Assembly: GCA_030831005.1 (NCBI GenBank)
Contig: JAURLW010000023.1
Span: forward strand, 1-5,072
Length of the DNA: 5,072 nt
DNA from: Bacteroidota bacterium
GTDB taxonomy: Bacteria; Bacteroidota; Bacteroidia; Chitinophagales; Chitinophagaceae
Reading direction: 5' to 3'
The notes under the pieces are model-generated. The model saw only the letters and a list, made by a program, of their open reading frames with translations, made no database searches and was not told the DNA's origin. Of the stretch, positions 1 to 5,072 are shown in pieces. Both the position numbers and the translations under genes were made by a program. Every line of letters begins with the position of its first letter. The stretch's first letter is position 1.

Positions 1-1
1 T

Positions 2-1090
2 AATCAATTTCAAGCTGCAATCAATTCCAATTGGTTATCTGAGCATAAAGTGTATCTTAGAAACAATACCCCTATCACAATAACTAATTCTTTTAACTAT
101 ACTGCAAGAGAACTGAGTAGCGGTTATGTTTTCTCTGGCTTTAGTAATTTTACTACAAGCATACCTACTAATACGACCGCTAATTTAGCCCTCCTCAATT
201 ATACACCAAATTATACGCCATCCCCTAATCAAAATAAAGTTGTATTTGAGCAAACCTATTATACCACAGCTGTTGCTAGTCAGAATACCATTAATGATAC
301 CATTGTAACAAAACAAATATTTGACAATTACCTAGCCTATGATGATGGTTCAGCTGAAAAGAGTTATTACTTAAATTTATTCAACACCTTACCTGGAAAA
401 ATTGCAGTAGAACATCAATTATTCACAAATGATACCTTAAGGGGTGTAGCCATTCAATTTGGTCGACAAATACCAAGTAATTCGAATAAATACTTTTCCA
501 TTGCTATAATGAAAAGCTTAGCAGGTATTAATGGAGCTACAAAAGATTCTATTATTTACAAGGAAGATTTTTTCTATCCTCAATTTAGAGATAGTATAAA
601 TGGTTTTTGGACATATACCTTTACAAATCCTGTTATTTTGCCTACAGGTTCATTTTACGTAAGCACAATTCAGCCAGCAACAAGTGGTAGCGATAGTCTT
701 TATTTTGGTTTAGATGCTAATCGTACCTTGGCTAATCATCAATATTACAATGTTCTAAATTCTTGGCAATCTTCTCAAATAGAAGGAGCTGTAATGATAC
801 GACCCTTGTTAGGTAAAGCATTAACTAGTATGGCTGTGGAGCAAGCTCAATTTAAAAATTATACGATGAGCATTAGTCCAAATCCTGCTCATGAATTTAT
901 AACCATAGAAGCGGAGCATAACCTAACCCAAATAGAAATATACGCTACGCTTGGTAATTTGATTTTTTCAAGCACTTTGTTTGGAACAAATTCTAATATT
1001 TCTATAGGTACTTTTAAACCAGGACTCTATTTTGTGCGTTGTTATGATGGAAAAAATTGGTCTAACTTTACAAAACTAATTATTGAATAA
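2..1090 (+). CDS. Secreted/surface protein with T9SS type A C-terminal sorting domain, 5'-truncated
   Basis: The reading frame is open from the window edge (first full codon at base 2) to the TAA at 1088-1090, giving the last 362 residues of a longer protein. The GTG at 50-52 is an internal valine codon, because in-frame codons run back to the edge without a stop. The final ~74 residues (about 289-362, bases 866-1087) look like a type IX secretion sorting domain: an SPNPA start, an IEIYATLGNLIFSS strand pair, then a KPGLYFVR segment and a KLIIE end. Members of this family are exported by Sec, cross the outer membrane through T9SS and lose this domain on release or surface attachment. Ahead of it, residues ~112-285 begin with AYDDGSAE and form a beta-rich module ending in FYVSTIQPA and GLDANR, a pattern I associate with Bacteroidota extracellular proteins. 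No catalytic motif is visible; any enzymatic domain would lie upstream. The stop is one base from the next gene. Confidence 0.88.
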   Translation, partial: NQFQAAINSNWLSEHKVYLRNNTPITITNSFNYTARELSSGYVFSGFSNFTTSIPTNTTANLALLNYTPNYTPSPNQNKVVFEQTYYTTAVASQNTINDTIVTKQIFDNYLAYDDGSAEKSYYLNLFNTLPGKIAVEHQLFTNDTLRGVAIQFGRQIPSNSNKYFSIAIMKSLAGINGATKDSIIYKEDFFYPQFRDSINGFWTYTFTNPVILPTGSFYVSTIQPATSGSDSLYFGLDANRTLANHQYYNVLNSWQSSQIEGAVMIRPLLGKALTSMAVEQAQFKNYTMSISPNPAHEFITIEAEHNLTQIEIYATLGNLIFSSTLFGTNSNISIGTFKPGLYFVRCYDGKNWSNFTKLIIE

Positions 1091-1091
1091 T

Positions 1092-1397
1092 ATGAAAACG
1101 ATCAGTGCTTTAGAATTGAAAAACCGCTTAGATAAGGGTGATGAACTCTATATTTTAGATGTTAGAGAACCACACGAATTTGCTGAGAACAATATGGGTG
1201 GAGTATTATTACCGCTTGGTAAGATTGCACAATTAGAGATTGATGATATTGAAGATTGGAGAAATAAAGAGGTCATAGTGCATTGTAGATCTGGTATGAG
1301 AAGTATGCAAGCCATTATGATGCTGGAATCTGCTGGTTTCTCGAATTTAAGCAATCTAGAAGGGGGTATTATAGCTTGGGATGCACTTCCTAAATAA
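1092..1397 (+). CDS. Single-domain rhodanese-like sulfurtransferase
   Basis: A 101-residue protein covering one complete rhodanese domain, the usual size for GlpE/PspE-like single-domain members. Visible motifs in order are LDVREPHEF (residues 22-30), the active-site loop CRSGMR with Cys65 as the predicted persulfide-carrying nucleophile, and GGIIAW (91-96) near the C-terminus. The six-residue loop fits a sulfurtransferase rather than a Cdc25-type phosphatase, whose loop is usually seven residues. No signal peptide or membrane segment is seen, so it should be cytoplasmic. The usual GHIPGA stretch after the DVRE motif is replaced by NNMGGVLLPLG. I chose ATG 1092 because the alternative TTG at 1083 lies inside the upstream gene and adds only three residues. 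It sits one base after the T9SS cargo gene and six bases before the next gene, which suggests cotranscription. The sulfur donor and acceptor cannot be told from the sequence. Confidence 0.9.
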   Translation: MKTISALELKNRLDKGDELYILDVREPHEFAENNMGGVLLPLGKIAQLEIDDIEDWRNKEVIVHCRSGMRSMQAIMMLESAGFSNLSNLEGGIIAWDALPK

Positions 1398-1403
1398 AAA
1401 ACA

Positions 1404-1979
1404 ATGCAAGATATAGAGCCATTTTATAATTGGCGCCATTTATATATAGCCAGTGAAGATGAGCATTCTCCATTTTGGGGTCATGCCAATAGCGAATTTC
1501 AGTATTCCAATACGATATATAACTATTTTATCCATCCACAATGGGATAATTTTGGATCATCTACTTTATACGTAAAGGTTCTTTTTGTTGATTATGATCA
1601 AAACATCGCTATTCTTGAGTTTATAGGAGAATGGAATGATGCCATTGAAAATGATTGCATGTTACTCAAAAGAGACTTAATTGATTGTCTCATCCAAAAA
1701 GGTATCTATAAATTCATATTGATTACTGAAAATGTACTCAATTTTCATTCTAGTGATGATAGTTATTACGAAGAGTGGTACCAGGATATAGAAGAGGAGG
1801 GTGGCTGGATGCTCTTCTTAAATATGCCTTTGGCTACAAAATCAGAATTTAACCAAATCTCCATTCATCGTTATGCTTTTTTTATGGAAATTGAGCAATG
1901 GCGTACCCTTCAACCCCTAATTTTGATGAATTTTATTGAACAGAAATTATTGAGAATTCAACAAAATAACGAGGACTAA
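1404..1979 (+). CDS. Uncharacterised Bacteroidota-type protein, 191 aa
   Basis: I cannot assign a function. The reading frame begins with ATG six bases after the rhodanese stop and ends with TAA. The protein is acidic and rich in aromatic residues, with no signal peptide or convincing membrane segment, so it is probably cytoplasmic. Distinctive stretches are PFYNWRHLYIASEDEHSPF (6-24), the tyrosine-rich YSNTIYNYFIHPQWDNFGSS (34-53), FIGEWND (73-79) and LNFHSSDDSYYEEWYQDIEE (112-131). They resemble, from memory, hypothetical proteins common in Bacteroidota genomes. The order of likely elements in 66-142 is strand, helix, strand, helix, strand (AILEFIGEWND; LLKRDLIDCLIQKG; KFILITENVL; YYEEWYQDIE; GWMLFLNMP). 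This loosely recalls a STAS-like alpha/beta fold, but that is inference from pattern only. Close packing with the rhodanese suggests a shared transcript. It is followed by the 101-base gap before sdhC. Confidence 0.82.
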   Translation: MQDIEPFYNWRHLYIASEDEHSPFWGHANSEFQYSNTIYNYFIHPQWDNFGSSTLYVKVLFVDYDQNIAILEFIGEWNDAIENDCMLLKRDLIDCLIQKGIYKFILITENVLNFHSSDDSYYEEWYQDIEEEGGWMLFLNMPLATKSEFNQISIHRYAFFMEIEQWRTLQPLILMNFIEQKLLRIQQNNED

Positions 1980-2027
1980 TTTACAAATATGATTTTTGTT
2001 AGTTTCTGATTTAAAAATCAACAACTA

Positions 2028-2059
2028 CTTGATAATTATGTTATCATATCGTAATTTTA
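2028..2059 (+). promoter_or_regulatory. Candidate Bacteroidota-type promoter for sdhCAB
   Basis: Bacteroidota housekeeping promoters typically read TTTG near -33 and TAnnTTTG near -7, about 17-23 bases apart. Here CTTG at 2028-2031 (three of four matches) is followed after 20 bases by TAATTTTA at 2052-2059 (only the final base differs). Transcription would start a few bases after 2059, leaving a leader of roughly 10-20 bases before the sdhC ATG. A competing -7-like match, TAATTATG, lies at 2033-2040 but has a poorer upstream partner. Such AT-rich motifs arise easily by chance in this composition, so the call rests mainly on position, in the only intergenic gap ahead of sdhC. Confidence 0.38.
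2030..2046. repeat. Inverted repeat TGATAA-N5-TTATCA, possible operator
   Basis: Two perfect six-base arms, TGATAA at 2030-2035 and TTATCA at 2041-2046, flank the five bases TTATG. The dyad falls between the candidate -33 and -7 elements of the sdhC promoter, where a bound regulator would block RNA polymerase. The outer half resembles a CRP/FNR half-site (TTGAT at 2029-2033, ATCA at 2043-2046), but the spacing of nine bases between halves does not fit the canonical TTGAT-N4-ATCAA arrangement. As an RNA hairpin it would be weak, and there is no following T run, so it is not a terminator. A regulatory role is inference. Confidence 0.35.
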
Positions 2060-2080
2060 TGACCTAAATAATTAATAATT

Positions 2081-2764
2081 ATGAATTGGAACACACTTTT
2101 CTCAAGTTCAATTGGGAAAAAATTACAAATGGGATTAACAGGAATATTCTTAATTCTATTTTTATTAGTGCATTGCTATATCAATGCTCAAATCTTTTGG
2201 AATGATGGAGGTCAAAAATTTAATGAGGCTGCTCATTTCATGGCCAATAATCCACTTATTCGTATTTCAGAAATCGGTCTGTTTGCATTTTTAATATTAC
2301 ATACAATTCAAGGTTTGAGTTTATATTTTAAAAACAAATCTAGACGTACACAAACCTACAAAGTAAGTGCTGGTAATGCTACTAGTAAATGGTATAGCCG
2401 TTCCATGGCTATTCTTGGAACGCTTATCTTATTATTCTTAGTAATGCATTTGAATCATTTTTGGGTGCCTTCAAGAATTACAGGTTTAGAAACGTATAAT
2501 TTTAATGGTGTTGAATATCATAATTTATATGCTGAAATGCAATTGCATTTTAAAGATATAATGGTTGTTTCCATTTATACCTTAGGTTGTATTTCATTGG
2601 CATGGCATTTATTACATGGTTTTTATAGTGCTTTCCAAACCTTAGGTTTAGCTTCATTCAAATATAAGGCGCTTATAAAATCAGTTGGAATTGTATTTTC
2701 AATATTGATTCCATTGCTTTTTGCATCTATGCCTATTGCATTTTTCCTTGATTTAATTAAATAA
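2081..2764 (+). CDS. sdhC: Succinate dehydrogenase cytochrome b subunit
   Basis: This 227-residue membrane anchor of complex II is the single, five-helix type found in Bacillus and Wolinella enzymes, so no separate sdhD is expected. Hydrophobic segments lie at about 16-38, 61-83, 107-128, 158-181 and 199-223. It holds the quinone site and heme b on the path between SdhB and the menaquinone pool. Likely heme ligands, one per each of the first four helices, are His31, His74, His123 (or His126) and His176; this matches the diheme pattern of the family but is assigned by eye. The WHLLHGFYSAFQTLG stretch (175-189) is a strong family signature. The ATG at 2081 places MNWNTLFSSSIGKK just before helix 1, the normal N-terminal layout. 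There is no Shine-Dalgarno motif; the start is preceded by an A/T run. The sdhA gene follows after 18 bases, so the two are very likely cotranscribed. Confidence 0.95.
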   Translation: MNWNTLFSSSIGKKLQMGLTGIFLILFLLVHCYINAQIFWNDGGQKFNEAAHFMANNPLIRISEIGLFAFLILHTIQGLSLYFKNKSRRTQTYKVSAGNATSKWYSRSMAILGTLILLFLVMHLNHFWVPSRITGLETYNFNGVEYHNLYAEMQLHFKDIMVVSIYTLGCISLAWHLLHGFYSAFQTLGLASFKYKALIKSVGIVFSILIPLLFASMPIAFFLDLIK

Positions 2765-2779
2765 TAAAGTAACTTTTAT
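2764..2779 (+). repeat. Small inverted repeat in the sdhC-sdhA spacer
   Basis: ATAAA (2764-2768) and TTTAT (2775-2779) can pair as a five-base stem around GTAACT; an overlapping AAAGT-A-ACTTT dyad (2766-2776) uses the same bases. It fills nearly the whole spacer between the sdhC stop and the sdhA ATG. The stem is AT-only and short, so it is too weak to act as a terminator, and it may be chance. Confidence 0.2.
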
Positions 2780-2782
2780 CAT

Positions 2783-4762
2783 ATGCCACTTAATTCTAAA
2801 ATACCTGCTGGTTCTATCCAAGATAAATGGACTACCTACAAGTCGACTTGTAAATTAGTAAACCCAGCAAATAAACGTAAAATTGAAATTATTGTAGTTG
2901 GTACTGGCCTTGCAGGTGCTTCTGCAGCTGCTTCTCTTGGTGAGTTGGGCTACAAAGTAAAAGCATTTTGTTTCCAAGATAGTCCACGTCGTGCGCACTC
3001 TATTGCTGCACAAGGTGGTATCAATGCTGCTAAAAACTATCAAAACGATGGGGATAGCGTATATAGATTATTTTATGACACCATTAAAGGTGGCGATTAT
3101 CGTGCAAGAGAAGCAAATGTATATCGCTTAGCAGAAGTGAGTACTAATATTATTGACCAATGCGTAGCACAAGGTGTTCCTTTTGCTCGCGAATATGGTG
3201 GATTATTAAGCAATCGTTCATTTGGCGGCACACAAGTACAACGTACTTTTTATGCTGCTGGTCAAACAGGTCAACAGTTATTAATTGGTGCTTATCAATC
3301 TTTAGAACGTCAGGTAGCATTAGGCAATGTAGAAATGTATGCGCGTCATGAGATGCAAGAATTAGTTACTATTGATGGAAAAGCTAGAGGTATCATTGCT
3401 AAAAATTTAGTGACGGGTGCTTTAGAAAGACATAGTGCACATGCGGTATTAATTTGCTCTGGTGGTTATGGTAATGTTTTCTATCTATCTACTAATGCGA
3501 TGGGTAGTAACGTAACTGCAGCTTGGAAAGCGCATAAAAGCGGTGCTTATTTTGGTAATCCTTGCTTTACACAAATTCATCCTACATGTATCCCTGTAAG
3601 TGGCGATCACCAATCTAAATTAACCTTAATGTCAGAATCATTAAGAAATGATGGTAGAATTTGGGTGCCTAAAAAACAAGGGGATAACAGAAACCCTAAT
3701 GATATTCCGGAAGAAGAACGCGATTATTATTTAGAAAGAAGATACCCAGCTTTTGGTAATTTAGTACCAAGAGACGTAGCAAGTAGAGCCGCTAAAGAGC
3801 GTTGCGATGCGGGTTATGGTGTAGGTGCTTCTAAAATGGCTGTTTATTTAGACTTTAAGTATAATATCATGCACAAGTATGGTAAAGCTGAAGCTACTAA
3901 ACAAGGTATTGCAAATCCTGATGATGCTACTTTATATGCATTAGGTAAAGAAGTGATCAAAGCACAATATGGTAATCTTTTTGAAATGTATGCAAAGATT
4001 ACTGGTGAAAACCCGTATGAAGTGCCAATGAGAATTTATCCAGCTGTACACTATACAATGGGTGGCCTTTGGGTAGATTACGAATTAATGACTACTATCC
4101 CTGGTTTATATGCTTTAGGTGAAGCAAATTTCTCAGATCATGGCGCTAATCGTTTAGGCGCTTCTGCCTTGATGCAAGGTTTAGCTGATGGTTATTTTGT
4201 TATTCCTTACACAATAGGTAATTATTTAGCTGATGAGATTAGAACCGGTGCAATTGCTACAGATCATGCAGCATTCGTTCAAGCTGAACAGCATGTTCAA
4301 TCAAGAATGGAAAAATTATTGAACATTAAAGGTACTGAAACCGTTGAGTCTTTCCACAAACGCTTAGGAAAAATCATGTGGGATAAATGTGGTATGGCAA
4401 GAAACGAAAAAGGTTTAAAAGAAGCGATTGCAGAAATTCAACAATTAAAAAAAGAATTTTGGTCTAACGTTCGCATTCCAGGATCTATCAATGAGTTTAA
4501 TACCGAGTTAGATAAAGCGGGTAGAGTAGCTGATTTTATAGAATTAGGCGAATTGATGTGTGTAGATGCATTAAATAGAAATGAAAGCTGTGGAGGCCAC
4601 TTTAGAGAAGAATTCCAAACTGAAGAAGGTGAAGCGCTTCGTCAAGATGACCAATATAGCTATGTAGCAGCTTGGGAATATAAAGGCGATAGTCAATTTG
4701 AATTGCATAAAGAAGATTTAAACTACGAAATTGTTCACCCTAGCCAACGCTCTTATAAATAA
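2783..4762 (+). CDS. sdhA: Succinate dehydrogenase flavoprotein subunit
   Basis: The 659-residue catalytic subunit of complex II (succinate:quinone oxidoreductase), which oxidises succinate to fumarate in the TCA cycle at the cytoplasmic membrane face. The dinucleotide-binding motif is VVGTGLAGASAA (38-49). His72 in RAHSIAAQGGINAA is the expected site of covalent FAD attachment. Substrate-site residues by family comparison are His266 and Thr268 (QIHPTC), Glu285 and Arg288 (SESLRNDG), the proton-shuttle Arg330 (VPRDVASRA), His423 (PAVHYTMGG) and Arg457 (GANRLGASAL). Glu447 in LYALGEANFSDHG should contact FAD. The C-terminal helical domain (about 495-659) is complete. Length, the N-terminal extension before the Rossmann fold and the YGGLLSNRSFGGTQVQRTFY stretch (138-157) fit the Bacillus/Wolinella class rather than the shorter E. 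coli class. No Tat signal is present. It lies 18 bases after sdhC and 17 before sdhB. Direction (dehydrogenase or fumarate reductase) cannot be settled from sequence. Confidence 0.97.
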   Translation: MPLNSKIPAGSIQDKWTTYKSTCKLVNPANKRKIEIIVVGTGLAGASAAASLGELGYKVKAFCFQDSPRRAHSIAAQGGINAAKNYQNDGDSVYRLFYDTIKGGDYRAREANVYRLAEVSTNIIDQCVAQGVPFAREYGGLLSNRSFGGTQVQRTFYAAGQTGQQLLIGAYQSLERQVALGNVEMYARHEMQELVTIDGKARGIIAKNLVTGALERHSAHAVLICSGGYGNVFYLSTNAMGSNVTAAWKAHKSGAYFGNPCFTQIHPTCIPVSGDHQSKLTLMSESLRNDGRIWVPKKQGDNRNPNDIPEEERDYYLERRYPAFGNLVPRDVASRAAKERCDAGYGVGASKMAVYLDFKYNIMHKYGKAEATKQGIANPDDATLYALGKEVIKAQYGNLFEMYAKITGENPYEVPMRIYPAVHYTMGGLWVDYELMTTIPGLYALGEANFSDHGANRLGASALMQGLADGYFVIPYTIGNYLADEIRTGAIATDHAAFVQAEQHVQSRMEKLLNIKGTETVESFHKRLGKIMWDKCGMARNEKGLKEAIAEIQQLKKEFWSNVRIPGSINEFNTELDKAGRVADFIELGELMCVDALNRNESCGGHFREEFQTEEGEALRQDDQYSYVAAWEYKGDSQFELHKEDLNYEIVHPSQRSYK

Positions 4763-4781
4763 TTAATACTGTACTAATTAT
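4759..4781 (+). repeat. Imperfect 23-base palindrome across the sdhA stop and sdhB start
   Basis: Around a centre at 4770, ten of eleven symmetric base pairs match; only 4766/4774 (A against C) fails. The left arm contains the sdhA TAA (4760-4762) and the right arm ends in the first two bases of the sdhB ATG (4780-4782). In RNA it could form a seven-pair AT stem with a mismatch and a small loop, modest in stability. It may influence sdhB start access or translational coupling, but AT-rich spacers readily produce such symmetry. Confidence 0.35.
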
Positions 4782-5072
4782 GGAACATTATACTATGAAT
4801 TTAACGCTAAAAGTTTGGCGTCAGAAAAATAAAAATGAAAAAGGTTCTTTTGAAACTTATCATGTAAAAGGAATTTCATCGGAGATGTCTTTCTTGGAAA
4901 TGATAGATGTTTTAAATGAGCAATTAATTGTTGAAGGAAAAGAACCAATTGCTTTCGACCACGATTGTAGAGAAGGTATTTGTGGTATGTGCTCTATGCA
5001 CATTGATGGTAGAGCTCATGGACCTTGGGCACAAACAACTACCTGTCAATTACATATGCGTCAATACAAGGA
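4780..5072 (+). CDS. sdhB: Succinate dehydrogenase iron-sulfur subunit, 3'-truncated by window end
   Basis: The first 97 codons of the electron-transfer subunit of complex II; the frame is still open at the window edge, and about 150 further residues with the [4Fe-4S] and [3Fe-4S] cysteine motifs should follow outside. The visible part is the N-terminal plant-type ferredoxin domain. Cys63, Cys68, Cys71 (CREGICGMC) and Cys89 (TTTCQLH) are the expected [2Fe-2S] ligands. FLEMIDVLNEQLI (38-50) and EPIAFDHDCREG are typical of the family. I place the start at ATG 4780 because the first residues (MEHYTMNLTLKVWRQ) match what I recall of Bacteroidota homologues; ATG 4795 is an alternative that would shorten the protein by five residues. 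No Shine-Dalgarno motif precedes either. The 17-base spacer after sdhA supports a single sdhCAB transcript. Confidence 0.95.
   Translation, partial: MEHYTMNLTLKVWRQKNKNEKGSFETYHVKGISSEMSFLEMIDVLNEQLIVEGKEPIAFDHDCREGICGMCSMHIDGRAHGPWAQTTTCQLHMRQYK

Noticed and set aside
197..220. Tandem NYTP-NYTP repeat in the cargo protein
   Set aside because: Only two units of four residues with differing codons; consistent with low-complexity linker sequence, not a repeat array.
1083..1091. TTG at 1083 as the rhodanese start
   Set aside because: It would overlap the end of the upstream gene and add three residues; ATG at 1092 begins directly before the conserved domain.
1148..1354. 68-codon open frame on the minus strand
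   Set aside because: It lies wholly inside the rhodanese gene, opposite its conserved motifs, and its translation has no recognisable features.
1976..2002. Possible terminator after the unknown gene (CTAA/TTAG and CAAA/TTTG pairs)
   Set aside because: The stem is broken by a four-base asymmetric bulge, is AT-rich and lacks a GC core or a following T run.
2029..2046. Canonical FNR/CRP site
   Set aside because: The halves TTGAT and ATCA are nine bases apart instead of four, so the standard site definition is not met.
2855..3043. 62-codon open frame on the minus strand
   Set aside because: Antisense shadow of the FAD-binding region of sdhA; the sense frame is clearly the conserved one.
3160..3351. 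63-codon open frame on the plus strand in another frame
   Set aside because: Inside sdhA; the translation is rich in Cys, Trp, Arg and Ser, typical of an off-frame reading.

Overview
The window is AT-rich bacterial DNA, almost certainly from the Bacteroidota (a Chitinophaga/Saprospira-like or related lineage is my best guess). Three things support this: a gene ending in a type IX secretion (T9SS type A) sorting domain, a succinate dehydrogenase of the single-cytochrome-subunit (Bacillus/Wolinella) type in the order sdhC-sdhA-sdhB, and AT-rich gene starts without Shine-Dalgarno motifs. All genes lie on the + strand, and no tRNA, rRNA, CRISPR array, insertion sequence or phage gene is visible.

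Layout: positions 2-1090 hold the 3' part of a large secreted or surface protein whose start lies outside the window. One base later comes a 101-residue single-domain rhodanese (1092-1397), and six bases after that a 191-residue conserved-looking protein of unknown function (1404-1979). This close packing suggests read-through transcription from the cargo gene into the two small genes. A 101-base gap (1980-2080) follows, with a candidate Bacteroidota-type promoter and a TGATAA-N5-TTATCA dyad. Then come sdhC (2081-2764), sdhA (2783-4762) and the first 97 codons of sdhB (4780 to the window end), separated by 18- and 17-base spacers.

The sdh genes together encode complex II. SdhA oxidises succinate at a covalently bound FAD, SdhB passes electrons through iron-sulfur clusters, and SdhC anchors the complex in the membrane and carries heme near the quinone site. 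The pool is expected to be menaquinone in this phylum. The upstream trio has no obvious functional link to sdh.

I found no convincing new system. The observations most worth checking are the dyad inside the presumed sdh promoter, an imperfect 23-base palindrome covering the sdhA stop and sdhB start, and the uncharacterised 191-residue protein paired with a rhodanese.
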